DNA of 64,000 bases from Lachnospiraceae bacterium (GCA_017546025.1 JAFYYS010000027.1:1-64000), one strand, 5' to 3'; counted from the stretch's first letter, positions 24,175-34,016 are shown. The notes: generated by a model from the sequence alone, not told the origin. Program-made: numbers and translations.

Positions 24175-25083
24175 ATGAGAAAGGATGCTGAAGTTTATCT
24201 GTTCGGGCAGGTGATGGGGAGCCACTCGTTCCTGCTTCGGGACGGGTTTTTACAGCCCGATGAGTATTCGGAAATCGCGGAGCAGTATTTCCTGCCGGGC
24301 GGCGAGACCGGAACGGCGGCAACCGTTCTTAACTCCCTCGGCGTTTCGGTTAAGATGGACGGCACGTTTTTGGGAACCGAGGTCGGCCCGATGCTTCTTG
24401 ACTTTTATAAGGATAAGAACGTGGACTGCTCAAGCCTTTATGTCCGCAACGACGATCCGGGCGTGATGGACTATGTGGTCATTTCGGGCACCGTGCGCTC
24501 CCCGATGGGACGGTTCCAGACACTTTTTGCCTCCGGCAAACGCTGGTGGAGCATCCCGAAGGAAGAGGACATCAAGGGCTGCAAGGTTGCGGCAATCGAT
24601 CCGTTCTTCGGCGACGAGACGATGAAGGCTGCGGAAATCTGCGTGAAACTCGGCATCCCGTATGTGACCATTGACTGCCGCCACGACACGGAATTACACC
24701 GCAATGCGGCCATCAATGTCGTTTCGAAGGAGTGCACGTCGTGGAAGTACGACAACATGCCGGTCGAGGAAATCTTCAAACTGATGCAGGCGGAGACCGA
24801 CGGTCTCACAATCATCACCCGGGGCGGCGGTGAGATGCTGTACGGCCGAAAGGGCGAAGAGATGCACCGTATGAAGCCGTTCCCGGTTGAGGTGAAAAGT
24901 ACGCTCGGTGCGGGCGATACGTTCAAGGCCGGCTGCGTGTACGGGCTGTTAAAGGGCATGAAGGACGAGGATCTCGTGCGGTTTGCGAGCGCCTGCTCGG
25001 GCGTGGCAATCTCGCGGTTCCCGCTTCCTCTTTTCCCGCCGAAGCTTTCGGAGGTTGAGGCGCTGATTGCATCGAACCGTTAA
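24175..25083 (+). CDS. PfkB-family carbohydrate kinase
   Basis: This 302-residue ribokinase-like enzyme transfers phosphate from ATP to a sugar hydroxyl. The N-terminal sugar-binding part has PGGETGTAATVLNSLG; the C-terminal signature STLGAGDTFKAG contains the catalytic Asp248 and anion hole. Members phosphorylate ribose, fructose, KDG, nucleosides or sugar phosphates. The FGGY kinase that follows suggests a shared sugar pathway. Start after AAGGAGGAGG. Confidence 0.85.
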   Translation: MRKDAEVYLFGQVMGSHSFLLRDGFLQPDEYSEIAEQYFLPGGETGTAATVLNSLGVSVKMDGTFLGTEVGPMLLDFYKDKNVDCSSLYVRNDDPGVMDYVVISGTVRSPMGRFQTLFASGKRWWSIPKEEDIKGCKVAAIDPFFGDETMKAAEICVKLGIPYVTIDCRHDTELHRNAAINVVSKECTSWKYDNMPVEEIFKLMQAETDGLTIITRGGGEMLYGRKGEEMHRMKPFPVEVKSTLGAGDTFKAGCVYGLLKGMKDEDLVRFASACSGVAISRFPLPLFPPKLSEVEALIASNR

Positions 25084-25158
25084 GAAACCGCTCTGAGGCG
25101 GAGACACTGAGCGCCTCAAAGCACTGCAAAAAGGATGCGCCCCGGGGCACGTTCCGAC

Positions 25159-25187
25159 TTGAAAAAACAGGTGAAATATGAGATGAT
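25159..25187 (+). promoter_or_regulatory. possible promoter of the FGGY kinase gene
   Basis: TTGAAA (25159-25164), 17 bp, GATGAT (25182-25187). The -10 is poor. A weak stem GAGGCG/CGCCTC (near 25094-25117) between the kinases could end the upstream transcript. Confidence 0.35.
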
Positions 25188-25246
25188 ATCCGGTGGACGA
25201 CGCGTAACGTCTCATTTTCCAATAATGAAAAAGGAAGGTATCAGGG

Positions 25247-26815
25247 ATGGACAACAAAACGATTCTTGCACAGGGCAAGGCGATACTCGGCATCGAATTC
25301 GGTTCGACGAGAATCAAGGCAGTTGCGATTGATGAGCGCGGCAACGTTCTCGCGCAGGGCGGTCACGGTTGGGAGAACCGCTATGAGAACGGCGTTTGGA
25401 CATACAGTGAGGAGGATATCCGGCTCGGCCTGCAGGACTGCTACGCTGATCTTGTGGCCAATGTGAAGTCCGAGTACGGCGTAGCGCTGACCGGCTTTGC
25501 CGCCATCGGCATTTCCGCGATGATGCACGGTTACCTCGCATTTGATAAGGACGAAAAGCTTCTGGTGCCGTTCCGCACCTGGAGAAACACAATCACCGAG
25601 GATGCGGCAGCCGTTCTGACAAAGGCTTTCGATTTCAACATCCCGCAGCGCTGGAGCATCGCGCACATCTACCAGGCGATGCGCAACGGCGAGGCACATG
25701 TGAACAGCATCGCGCATTTTACAACGCTTGCAGGCTGGGTGCATGAGTGGCTGACCGGGCAGAAGGTGCTCGGCGTCGGCGACGCTTCCGGCATGTTCCC
25801 GATTGATTCCGCGACCGGCGATTACGACGCGCGGATGCTCGATATCTTCGATACGCTTCCCGAGGCAAAGGCAGTTCCGTGGAAGCTTCGCGACATTCTT
25901 CCGAAGGTGCTCAGTGCCGGCGAGCCGGCAGGTGTCCTGACCGAGGAAGGCGCAAAGCTTCTCGATCCGACCGGCGCGCTGCAGGCAGGCATTCCGCTCT
26001 GCCCGCCCGAAGGTGACGCAGGCACCGGCATGGTGGCAACGAACAGCGTAGGCCTCCGCACCGGTAACATTTCCGCCGGCACGAGCGTGTTCGCCATGGT
26101 TGTTCTCGAGAAGCCGCTCAGCAGGGTTTATCCCGAGATTGACCTCGTAACGACGCCCGACGGCGCGGCGGTTGCAATGGTGCACTGCAACAACTGTACT
26201 TCCGATATCAACGCATGGGTCGGCCTGTTCGGCGAGTTCGGCAGGCTGATGGGCTATGACATTCCGACCGGCGAGCTGTTTACGAAGCTGTATTCCGCAG
26301 CCCTTTCGGGTGAGCCGGACTGCGGCGGCCTGCTTTCCTATAACTTCCTTTCCGGCGAGCCGGTTGTGGGCGTTGCGGACAGCAGACTGGCGGTTCTTCG
26401 CACGGCCGAAAGCCGCTTCACGCTTTCAAACTTCATGCGCATGCATATGTACTCCGCGCTCGGTGCTTTGAAGGTCGGCCTTGATCTTCTTCTGAAGAAA
26501 GAGGGCGTTAAGGTTGACAAGATGCTCGGCCACGGCGGCTATTTCAAGACGCCCGTTGTCGGACAGCGTTTCGCCGCTGCAGCGGTCGGCGCTCCGGTTT
26601 CCGTCATGGAGACGGCAGGCGAGGGCGGCGCATGGGGCATCGGCATTCTGGCCGCTTACATGCTCGCTAAGAAGTTCGGCGCAGGTGCTTTGCAGAGCTA
26701 CCTTGACAACGTGATCTTCGCCGACATGAAGGCCGTTTCCCTCGCTCCTACGGACGAGGACATTGCCGGTTTCGAAGCCTTCATGGCAGAGTTCCGCAAG
26801 GGTCTTAACCTCTAA
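25247..26815 (+). CDS. FGGY-family sugar kinase (xylulokinase-like)
   Basis: This 522-residue cytoplasmic kinase of the FGGY family phosphorylates a pentulose or similar ketose. The ATPase-type N-terminal fold begins [15 protein letters not shown]; the substrate-side MMHGYLAF stretch and the C-terminal [13 protein letters not shown] segment match the xylulokinase/ribulokinase branch. The length is usual. With PfkB just upstream it may serve a pentose route. The exact sugar cannot be read from the sequence. Start after AAGGAAGG. Confidence 0.85.
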   Translation: MDNKTILAQGKAILGIEFGSTRIKAVAIDERGNVLAQGGHGWENRYENGVWTYSEEDIRLGLQDCYADLVANVKSEYGVALTGFAAIGISAMMHGYLAFDKDEKLLVPFRTWRNTITEDAAAVLTKAFDFNIPQRWSIAHIYQAMRNGEAHVNSIAHFTTLAGWVHEWLTGQKVLGVGDASGMFPIDSATGDYDARMLDIFDTLPEAKAVPWKLRDILPKVLSAGEPAGVLTEEGAKLLDPTGALQAGIPLCPPEGDAGTGMVATNSVGLRTGNISAGTSVFAMVVLEKPLSRVYPEIDLVTTPDGAAVAMVHCNNCTSDINAWVGLFGEFGRLMGYDIPTGELFTKLYSAALSGEPDCGGLLSYNFLSGEPVVGVADSRLAVLRTAESRFTLSNFMRMHMYSALGALKVGLDLLLKKEGVKVDKMLGHGGYFKTPVVGQRFAAAAVGAPVSVMETAGEGGAWGIGILAAYMLAKKFGAGALQSYLDNVIFADMKAVSLAPTDEDIAGFEAFMAEFRKGLNL

Positions 26816-26872
26816 TGGAAAATGCCACGCGATGACGGAAAACAAGTCGCAAATAAAGAAAAAGTGAATGCG

Positions 26873-26920
26873 GGACATTTCAGCCGGGTTTTCTTCGGTT
26901 GAAATGTCCTGTTCTTTTTG
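26873..26920 (+). terminator. terminator after the FGGY kinase
   Basis: GGACATTTCA / TGAAATGTCC (26873-26882 and 26900-26909) with an inner CCG/CGG, followed by TGTTCTTTTTG. Confidence 0.75.
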
Positions 26921-27032
26921 AGATAATAAGGACAATTAATATGCGGGGGAATGCGGTTGGTGCATTCCGATGGTTTTACGGCGGAAGGGAACCGCCGGGA
27001 CGATAACATACGGGACGAAAGGAGGCGGCGTC

Positions 27033-27230
27033 ATGAGCGGAAAAGTGATTCGCATGTCTGATTATCTGGTTCGCAGAAACCGGAAGACACAACTGCCGTA
27101 TGACGAAGCCGAAGCCAGGGCAGCGGAGCGCGCCATGGAGGAATTCGACAGAATCGCAGCAACAATGGATGAGGAAAGCATCGACGAGTATTTGCTCGGA
27201 ACGAAGCTGGATACCAAATATACGGGATGA
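27033..27230 (+). CDS. small hypothetical protein, 65 residues
   Basis: Supported mainly by a strong AAAGGAGG site (27018-27024) and codon use like its neighbours. The product is charged and predicted helical (MSGKVIRMSDYLVRR, then an acidic AEARAAERAMEEFDRIAA stretch), without a membrane segment. I do not recognise it. It sits between the FGGY terminator and the promoter of the next lipoprotein gene. An ATG further upstream (26970) has no ribosome site. Confidence 0.6.
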   Translation: MSGKVIRMSDYLVRRNRKTQLPYDEAEARAAERAMEEFDRIAATMDEESIDEYLLGTKLDTKYTG

Positions 27231-27285
27231 ATGCCGGTCGTTTATTTTCTTAAAAAACGCAGTCTAAAAGTTAAAAAATTACTAC

Positions 27286-27313
27286 TTGACTTGCATTCCA
27301 AATATGATATAAT
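27286..27313 (+). promoter_or_regulatory. promoter and structured leader of the lipoprotein gene
   Basis: TTGACT (27286-27291), 16 bp, TATAAT (27308-27313). The roughly 95-base leader that follows contains a GCACC/GGTGC hairpin (about 27371-27390) but no recognised riboswitch. Confidence 0.7.
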
Positions 27314-27413
27314 TTCAAGTGTAGATTGTGGGATGTGGTAGGGCAACTGTCGCCTTTTAAGCCCGCACGGCACCGACTTTTCGGGTGCTGAACTGTTAAG
27401 GAACATTTGATTT

Positions 27414-28013
27414 ATGAGAATAAAAAGAGCGGTTCTCATGGCATTTTCCATCATGATGATGTGCTTCATCCTGACGGGGTGCAAGGAGGACACGAAGAAT
27501 AAAGAAGATTTAAGCAACGTTGCGGAACGTTGGGCCTATTCCCATGAAACGGACAAGGCAGTCCTGATTCTTTACAAGGACGGAACCGCATCGTTCAACG
27601 GAATCAAATATAAGAGCTATGAGGTTACGGATAAGTCCTATAAGTTTACGGCAGAGGACGGAACCGTGACGGAGCATCGGTATTATGACGGCAAGGACTT
27701 CGACGGACAGTCCAGGCGTTACATTTACCGCAAGATGTACTACCGGCTCGTACCTGATCTGCTGACCGGCGATTCTCCGGTAATCGGATACTGGCAGGGC
27801 GTCGGAGAGTACGAAAAACTGAGTTATCAGTTTACCGATAAAGGAACCTTCTACGAGGATGAGACGCTTCCGGGCCACTACTTCGTAGACGAAGACGAAG
27901 GATCGATTCTTCTGAGTTACGACGGTTACCTTTCCAATACATTAATCTATTACTCGATCGACGGAGATAAGATGACAGTCGATTATCCTTGGGGAATGGT
28001 ACAGATGCCCTAG
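27414..28013 (+). CDS. lipoprotein of unknown function
   Basis: A 199-residue protein with a clear lipoprotein signal (MRIKRAV, hydrophobic core, lipobox ILTGC at about 19-23), so it is anchored on the outer face of the membrane. The mature part is rich in aromatic and charged residues and suggests beta strands made of short repeated turns (FNGIKYKSYEVTDKSYKF). No family recognised. It precedes a sugar-binding protein gene by 84 bp with no terminator between, so it may be co-transcribed with the importer. Confidence 0.8.
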   Translation: MRIKRAVLMAFSIMMMCFILTGCKEDTKNKEDLSNVAERWAYSHETDKAVLILYKDGTASFNGIKYKSYEVTDKSYKFTAEDGTVTEHRYYDGKDFDGQSRRYIYRKMYYRLVPDLLTGDSPVIGYWQGVGEYEKLSYQFTDKGTFYEDETLPGHYFVDEDEGSILLSYDGYLSNTLIYYSIDGDKMTVDYPWGMVQMP

Positions 28014-28097
28014 GATACATAATGTTCGTTGGCGGTTTCCGCTTTCGATAAACCTTCAGCGCAAGCTGAAATAATCTATCTCTTTAAGGAGGGAAAC

Positions 28098-29354
28098 ATG
28101 AAAAAATTCCTTGCAACAGTACTGGTAGTTGTTATGGTACTGTCTCTTGCCGGCTGTAAGGACGACAAGAAGAAAGATGGTTTGAGCGGAAAGCTCACGC
28201 TGTGGACGATTGCTGTAGAGGGTGACTCCAACTATCCTGCTTATCAGCAAGCGCTCAAAGAGATGAAGGAGAAGTATCCTAATGTTGAGGTTAAGATGGA
28301 GTCGACTCAGAACGACGACTACAAGCTCAAGATTAAGACTGCTATGCAGGGTAACGATGTTGCCGACATCTTCTTTACATGGTCCTGCGCATTCCTTGGC
28401 GACTTCGTAGAGAACGGAAAGGTTTACTGCCTTGACGATATGTACAAGAAGTACGCTGACAAGCTGCCTGAGGCTATGTGCCGTAACACCACGTACAACG
28501 GTAAGAAGTACGGTGTTCCGTTGACCATGAACGTTGTAACCCTTTTCGCTAACCTTGATCTCCTCAAGAAGGCCGGTTACGATGACGTTCCTACCACCTA
28601 CGAAGACCTCATTAAGTGCTGTGACGCTCTTCTTGCAAAGGGAATCATCCCGTTTGGTTGCGCTGGCGCAGCTAACCAGGAGTGGTGTATCACCGAGTAC
28701 ATCGAGCCCTTGATCATCAAGACCGCAGGCGCTGATGTAATGGATGGTATCTTCCAGGGTACGAAGTCTTGGAATGATGATGGCGTTGCTAAGGCAATTG
28801 ATACCTTCAACGACTTCATGAAGAAGGGTTACTTTGCTGCTGATGATGCTGCTCTTGACAATGATACTGTTAAGGCTAACTTCATCGCTGGTGAGTATGC
28901 TTTCTATCAGAACGGTTCTTGGAACTGTGGTGACCTTGCTGCTAGCGGCCTTAACATCAAGGCTTGCGAGTTCCCGGTTATCGATGCTTCCAAGTCCAAG
29001 CTTGGTCAGCTCACTGGTGGCCCGAATGATACGCTTGCCGTATTCTCCGGCTCCAAGGACTGCGAGCTTGCTGCTCAGTACTGCTTCGAACTCGGTCAGT
29101 TGATTTGTAAGTATGGCTACCTTGCAGGTTCCGGTCTTCCGGCTTGGAAGGTTGACTACGAAGCAAAGGATGTCAACTACCTTACTGCTCAGGTTGCTAA
29201 GCTTGTTGAAGGCGCTAACTACCTTGTACTTTTCGGTGACAACCTTCAGTCCACTGAGGCTACCGAAATCTACCTCAAGGAAATCCGTAAGGCTTACAAC
29301 GGTGAGGTTTCCGGTAAGCAGTTCGCCGAGGATCTTGCTAAGGCAATTAGATAA
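28098..29354 (+). CDS. sugar ABC importer, substrate-binding lipoprotein
   Basis: This extracellular solute-binding protein (family 1), 418 residues, captures a sugar outside the cell and delivers it to the permeases encoded next. The signal peptide ends with lipobox LAGC, followed by a lysine/aspartate-rich tether and the two-lobed binding domain (LTLWTIAVEGDSN onward). Start after AGGAGGG; the 69 bp of open frame upstream are not translated in my view. Codons are biased to T-ending Ala/Leu/Val triplets unlike its neighbours, as expected of a very highly expressed gene. A TTCAGC/GCTGAA hairpin lies in its leader at 28055-28070. The downstream glycogen phosphorylase points to maltodextrins, by inference. 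Confidence 0.92.
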   Translation: MKKFLATVLVVVMVLSLAGCKDDKKKDGLSGKLTLWTIAVEGDSNYPAYQQALKEMKEKYPNVEVKMESTQNDDYKLKIKTAMQGNDVADIFFTWSCAFLGDFVENGKVYCLDDMYKKYADKLPEAMCRNTTYNGKKYGVPLTMNVVTLFANLDLLKKAGYDDVPTTYEDLIKCCDALLAKGIIPFGCAGAANQEWCITEYIEPLIIKTAGADVMDGIFQGTKSWNDDGVAKAIDTFNDFMKKGYFAADDAALDNDTVKANFIAGEYAFYQNGSWNCGDLAASGLNIKACEFPVIDASKSKLGQLTGGPNDTLAVFSGSKDCELAAQYCFELGQLICKYGYLAGSGLPAWKVDYEAKDVNYLTAQVAKLVEGANYLVLFGDNLQSTEATEIYLKEIRKAYNGEVSGKQFAEDLAKAIR

Positions 29355-29378
29355 TTGCTTGGTTAAGTACTAATTGGG

Positions 29379-29410
29379 GTGGCCTTTCCTAGGAGAGGCC
29401 ACTTCTTTTT
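29379..29410 (+). terminator. attenuating stem-loop between binding protein and permease
   Basis: Twelve-base inverted repeat GTGGCCTTTCCT / AGGAGAGGCCAC (29379-29402, one G-T pair) followed by TTCTTTTT. It should end many transcripts after the binding protein gene and protect its 3' end, giving more binding protein than permease. Confidence 0.75.
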
Positions 29411-29426
29411 GAGGAAGGTAGGCACT

Positions 29427-30320
29427 ATGAAACACAGATCGACATCTGATACGATCAGCATCATCGTTTTCCTTACCCCGGCGGTTTTGCTGTTCGCTGC
29501 AATTCTCATCGCCCCTATGGTGATGTCGGCTTACTACAGCTTCTTTGACTGGAAAGGTCTCGGTGAGGCTAAGTTCGTCGGAATTAGTAACTACAAAGAA
29601 TTATTTACTTCGGAACTGACGCCTTTTCCGTCCGCTTTGAAGAACGTTTTCATACTGGCGGGTCTTTCTGTATTTCTTCAGTTGCCGATTTCACTGGGGT
29701 TGGCTTTAATTCTCGGCCGCGGAATCAAGGGAGAGAGATTCTTCCTGTCCGTAAACTTTATTCCGGTTCTGATTTCCACCGTAGTTATCGCTATGCTGTG
29801 GAAGGTTATCTACCAGCCTAAGGGCTTGCTGAACAACTTGCTCAGAATGCTCGGAATCCTGAAGGAAGGCGATAATAACATCCTCTTCCTGGCCGACGGA
29901 CCGAAAGGTCATTTGCTCGGATCGGTTATCGCTCCGATGCTTTGGCAGTATGTAGGTTATCACATGCTGCTTATGTATGCAGGCGTTAAGAACGTATCTC
30001 CCGAACTTCGTGAGGCAGCCATGATCGACGGTGCTACACCGTGGCAGGTTGACCGTTTCATCGTTATTCCTTCGATGAAGCAGGTTATCAAGGTCTGCGT
30101 TATCTTCTCGGTAACCGGTTCCCTGAAGTCTTACGACCTTCCTGCATTGCTCGCAGGTATGAGATCCGTAACGGCTGCGTTCCCGAGCACCATGCTCATG
30201 AACCAGATGTTTAAAGCAAACAGATACGGTATGGGTAGCGCGATTGCAGTTCTGCTCATTCTGATGTGCTTTGCGTTTGCTTTGCTCATCAACTTTATTT
30301 TCAGAGAGAAGGATGAGTGA
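29427..30320 (+). CDS. sugar ABC importer permease, MalF/UgpA type
   Basis: This 297-residue inner-membrane subunit has six hydrophobic helices and the EAA loop (ELREAAMIDGATPWQ) that docks the ATPase. It pairs with the next permease. No ATPase gene is in the cluster; Firmicutes often share one MsmK-type ATPase among several sugar importers. The start at 29427 follows GAGGAAGG rather than the ATG at 29379, which lies inside the stem-loop. Confidence 0.92.
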   Translation: MKHRSTSDTISIIVFLTPAVLLFAAILIAPMVMSAYYSFFDWKGLGEAKFVGISNYKELFTSELTPFPSALKNVFILAGLSVFLQLPISLGLALILGRGIKGERFFLSVNFIPVLISTVVIAMLWKVIYQPKGLLNNLLRMLGILKEGDNNILFLADGPKGHLLGSVIAPMLWQYVGYHMLLMYAGVKNVSPELREAAMIDGATPWQVDRFIVIPSMKQVIKVCVIFSVTGSLKSYDLPALLAGMRSVTAAFPSTMLMNQMFKANRYGMGSAIAVLLILMCFAFALLINFIFREKDE

Positions 30321-30321
30321 T

Positions 30322-31206
30322 ATGGCGAAGAATAAAGGTGTATATCAACCTAACGAATATACCATTCGGAAGGGTGGCAAGGCATTCGGGATCTTCGGCG
30401 TAGTACTCCTTGTACTGTGGTCCCTCATCAACCTGTATCCTCTCTTCTGGATGATTACATTTTCCCTGAAGGATAACCAGCAGATTCAGAAAACACACCG
30501 TTTCCTGTTCCCGAAGGGTTTGCCGAATGAGTGGCATTGGGAGAACTATAAGGCGCTGGACTATTCCTCCCTTTTGACTTACTTCAAGAACTCAGTAATT
30601 GTTACCGTTCTTGCTATTTTGATTTCCATGGTTGCAGCTATGATGGCTTCTTACGCAATCATGAGAATTCAGTGGAGAGCCAGCAAGGCCGTGAACCGTA
30701 TGTTCCTTCTCGGTATTACGATTCCCGTACAGGCTTCTCTGGTTCCCGTTTACATGATCTGTCGTTCTTTCGGCTGGCTTGATACGAGGTGGTCACTGAT
30801 TATTCCTTACGCCGCTTTCGCATTGGCCATGTCCATATTGATTGCGAACAGTTTCATCGTAGGAATCCCGAAGGATCTCGACGAAGCGGCTTACATCGAC
30901 GGCTGCAGCCGTTACGGTGTATTCTTCCGTATCATCGTTCCTTTGATGCTTCCTTCGGTTTCGACCATCGCGATTTATTCGTTCCTGCAGTGCTGGAACG
31001 AGCTGATGTTTGCATCCGTATTCATCAGTTCCAGTGAATACAGAACACTCCCTGTCGGTGTTCAGTCCTATACCGGTACGTTCACGGTTAAGTGGGGCCC
31101 GATTGGTGCTGTAATCACGATCGCGACGATTCCTATGGTTATTGCTTATATTCTGTTGAGCAGAAAGATTCAGGAAAGCTTTATCGCCGGCGCTATCAAG
31201 GGCTGA
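30322..31206 (+). CDS. sugar ABC importer permease, MalG/UgpE type
   Basis: Second permease, 294 residues, with six helices and an EAA loop (DLDEAAYIDGCSRYG). It begins immediately after the stop of the preceding gene (one base between), with GAAGGA inside that gene as ribosome site, so translation is probably coupled. It completes the importer begun at 28098 and ends before a strong terminator. Confidence 0.92.
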   Translation: MAKNKGVYQPNEYTIRKGGKAFGIFGVVLLVLWSLINLYPLFWMITFSLKDNQQIQKTHRFLFPKGLPNEWHWENYKALDYSSLLTYFKNSVIVTVLAILISMVAAMMASYAIMRIQWRASKAVNRMFLLGITIPVQASLVPVYMICRSFGWLDTRWSLIIPYAAFALAMSILIANSFIVGIPKDLDEAAYIDGCSRYGVFFRIIVPLMLPSVSTIAIYSFLQCWNELMFASVFISSSEYRTLPVGVQSYTGTFTVKWGPIGAVITIATIPMVIAYILLSRKIQESFIAGAIKG

Positions 31207-31239
31207 TGCGGCTTTCACAAAACTTAGCTTGATGCTTCA

Positions 31240-31269
31240 CGGCGGTTGCTTCGGCAACCGCCGTTTTTT
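31240..31269 (+). terminator. terminator of the sugar importer operon
   Basis: CGGCGGTTGC-TTCG-GCAACCGCCG followed by TTTTTT; ten perfect pairs with a UUCG loop. Confidence 0.95.
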
Positions 31270-31451
31270 GTGCGCCTGGGGCGTGCTGCAGCATACTGTG
31301 CGGCAAGCCTCGGACAGGCATGCCCCGCACGCCCGGGCCCCCTGTCCTTTATGCAATGAGATATTGCAAAAACGGCGAAAAAGTATCACTTTGCCCAAAA
31401 AACATGAATCTTTTATGAAAACTTTGTGTGGTCGGTAAAAATGTCATGTGC

Positions 31452-31457
31452 TATAAT
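31452..31457 (+). promoter_or_regulatory. -10 box of the glycogen phosphorylase gene
   Basis: TATAAT with an upstream TG (TGCTATAAT). The -35 region is poor, so this may be an extended -10 promoter. Confidence 0.5.
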
Positions 31458-31503
31458 CGGACTTGGTTTGTGCCTAAATGAAGACGGAAGAGGGGCCTTT
31501 AAA

Positions 31504-33954
31504 ATGGTAATCAACAAGAAAGAATTCAAGAAGAATGTTCAGGACTATCTGAAGACCTTCTACAGAAGAACGGTAGAGGATGCGTCGCAGCAGCAGATTT
31601 ACTCCGCGGTCGCATTTGCCGTAAAAGATTATATAGTGGACCGCTGGGCAGCGAGCCAGAAGGAATTCGAAAAGAAGGATGCGAAGACCGTTTACTATCT
31701 CTCCATGGAATTCCTGATGGGACGCGCACTCGGCAACACCGTCATCAACCTGAAAGCCGACAAGGAGATTCGCAAAGCGCTTGAGGAGCTCGGACTTGAT
31801 CTCGATGCCATCGAGGATCAGGAGCCCGATGCAGCGCTCGGTAACGGCGGTCTCGGCCGTCTGGCAGCGTGCTTTCTGGATTCGCTTGCTACACTCGGAT
31901 ACCCGGCATACGGCTGCGGCATCCGTTACAAATACGGCATGTTCAAGCAGGAGATTAAAGACGGCTACCAGGTAGAGCGTCCGGATGACTGGCTTGCAGA
32001 AGGCAACCCGTTCGAGATTAAGCGTCCCGAATATGCCTGCGAGGTTAAGTTCGGCGGTTATGTCCGTTACTCCAGAGACGAGCAGGGACGTGAGCATTTT
32101 ACACAGGAGGGCGCACAGTCCGTTCGTGCCATTCCTTATGACCTTCCGGTTGTCGGCTACGGCAACAACGTTGTAAATACGCTTCGTATCTGGGATGCGG
32201 AAGCAATTGACAACTTCAACCTTGAGAGCTTTGACCGCGGCGATTATCATAAGGCCGTTGAGCAGCAGAACCTTGCCAGACTGATCTGCGAGGTGCTCTA
32301 CCCGAACGACAACCACTACGCCGGCAAGGAGCTTCGCTTAAAGCAGCAGTACTTCTTCGTTTCCGCCAGCATTCAGCGTGCGGTTGCGAAGTTCATGAGC
32401 ACGCACGACGATATCCGCAAGCTGCCGGAGAAGGTTGTATTTCAGTTAAATGATACACATCCGACCGTAACGGTTCCCGAGCTCATGCGCATCCTGATGG
32501 ATGATTACTACCTGAGCTGGGATGAGGCATGGTCCATCACGAACCGCTGCTGTGCTTATACGAACCACACCATCATGTCGGAAGCTCTTGAAAAATGGCC
32601 CATCGACCTTTTCTCGCGCCTGCTTCCGCGTGTATACCAGATCGTTGAGGAAATCAACCGCCGGTTTACCGAGCAGCTGCAGCAGAGATATCCGAATGAC
32701 TACAGCAAGCTTCAGAAGATGGCCATCCTGATGGACGGTCAGGTCCGCATGGCGAACCTCGCCATCGTGGCCGGCTTCTCCGTAAACGGTGTTGCAAGAC
32801 TTCATACGGAAATCCTGAAGAAGGAACAGCTTCGCGATTTCTATGAGATTTTCCCTGAAAAATTCAACAACAAGACGAACGGCATCACACAGCGCCGCTT
32901 CCTGCTGCACGGCAACCCGCTGCTTGCCAACTGGGTAACCGGCAAGATCGGCGATGAGTGGATTACCAACCTGCCGCACATCAACGAGCTTGCGGTTTAC
33001 GCCGACGACAAGAAGAGCCAGAAGGAGTTCATGAACATCAAGTATCAGAACAAGCTCCGTCTGTGCAAATACATTCAGGAACACAACGGCATCGAAGTGG
33101 ATCCGAGATCGATCTTCGACGTACAGGTTAAGCGTCTGCATGAGTACAAGCGTCAGCTTCTTAATATCATGCATGTGATGTACCTATACAACCAGCTTCG
33201 CGCGAATCCCGAGATGGACTTCTATCCGAGAACCTTCATCTTCGGCGCAAAGGCAAGTGCCGGTTACAGAAGAGCTAAGGCCATCATCAAGCTGATCAAC
33301 AGCGTGGCCGACGTAGTCAACAACGACAAGTCCATCAAGGGCAAGATGAAGGTTGTCTTCATCGAGAACTACCGTGTAAGCAATGCCGAGTGGATCTTCG
33401 CAGCGTCTGACGTTTCCGAGCAGATCTCGACGGCCAGCAAGGAAGCAAGCGGTACCGGTAACATGAAGTTCATGCTGAACGGCGCCGTGACAATCGGCAC
33501 GATGGACGGTGCCAACGTGGAAATCGTCGAGGAAGTCGGCGCAGAGAACGCCTTCATCTTCGGTCTCTCGAGTGATGAAGTCATCAACTACGAGAACAAC
33601 GGCGGCTACAATCCGTGCGAGATTTTCAACACCGACCAGGATATCCGCCTTGTGATGACGCAGATGATCAACGGCTTCTATAGCCCGGACGATCCGGACC
33701 GTTTCCGTGAGATCTACGACTCCCTGCTTTGCACGCGCGGCGGTGAGAGAGCAGACCAGTACTTCATCCTGAAGGACTTCCGCTCCTACGCCGAGGCGCA
33801 GAAGAAGGTTGAGGAAGCTTACCGCGACGAGCAGCGCTGGGCGAAGATGGCACTTCTCAATGTTGCCAAGTCCGGCAAATTCAGTTCCGACCGTACGATT
33901 GAGGAGTATGTCAGGGATATCTGGCACCTTGACAAGGTGACCGTTGAATTGTAG
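31504..33954 (+). CDS. glgP: glycogen/maltodextrin phosphorylase
   Basis: Releases glucose-1-phosphate from alpha-1,4-glucans with phosphate and pyridoxal phosphate. The 816 residues match the usual length. The PLP lysine is Lys655 in ASGTGNMKFMLNG; the N-terminal VYYLSMEFLMGRALGN and the GNGGLGRLAACF stretches are family hallmarks. The start at 31504 follows GAGGGG. Its position after a sugar ABC importer suggests that imported maltodextrins are its substrates, but intracellular glycogen is equally possible. Confidence 0.94.
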   Translation: MVINKKEFKKNVQDYLKTFYRRTVEDASQQQIYSAVAFAVKDYIVDRWAASQKEFEKKDAKTVYYLSMEFLMGRALGNTVINLKADKEIRKALEELGLDLDAIEDQEPDAALGNGGLGRLAACFLDSLATLGYPAYGCGIRYKYGMFKQEIKDGYQVERPDDWLAEGNPFEIKRPEYACEVKFGGYVRYSRDEQGREHFTQEGAQSVRAIPYDLPVVGYGNNVVNTLRIWDAEAIDNFNLESFDRGDYHKAVEQQNLARLICEVLYPNDNHYAGKELRLKQQYFFVSASIQRAVAKFMSTHDDIRKLPEKVVFQLNDTHPTVTVPELMRILMDDYYLSWDEAWSITNRCCAYTNHTIMSEALEKWPIDLFSRLLPRVYQIVEEINRRFTEQLQQRYPNDYSKLQKMAILMDGQVRMANLAIVAGFSVNGVARLHTEILKKEQLRDFYEIFPEKFNNKTNGITQRRFLLHGNPLLANWVTGKIGDEWITNLPHINELAVYADDKKSQKEFMNIKYQNKLRLCKYIQEHNGIEVDPRSIFDVQVKRLHEYKRQLLNIMHVMYLYNQLRANPEMDFYPRTFIFGAKASAGYRRAKAIIKLINSVADVVNNDKSIKGKMKVVFIENYRVSNAEWIFAASDVSEQISTASKEASGTGNMKFMLNGAVTIGTMDGANVEIVEEVGAENAFIFGLSSDEVINYENNGGYNPCEIFNTDQDIRLVMTQMINGFYSPDDPDRFREIYDSLLCTRGGERADQYFILKDFRSYAEAQKKVEEAYRDEQRWAKMALLNVAKSGKFSSDRTIEEYVRDIWHLDKVTVEL

Positions 33955-33966
33955 AATTTAAAAGAA

Positions 33967-33997
33967 CCGGGGATGCCTGTTCATCCCCGGATTTTTT
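33967..33997 (+). terminator. glgP terminator
   Basis: CCGGGGATG (33967-33975) / CATCCCCGG (33982-33990) followed by A and TTTTTT. Confidence 0.93.
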
Positions 33998-34016
33998 GTT
34001 TTTTTGGAGGAGCAGC

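Noticed and set aside
19679-31244. 15-base match (CTTGATGCTTCACGG) between the second array and 31228-31242
   Set aside because: One match of this length is expected by chance in a window of this size.
31229-31438. 69-codon open frame after the sugar importer
   Set aside because: It begins inside the terminator stem region and has no ribosome site or codon pattern like its neighbours.
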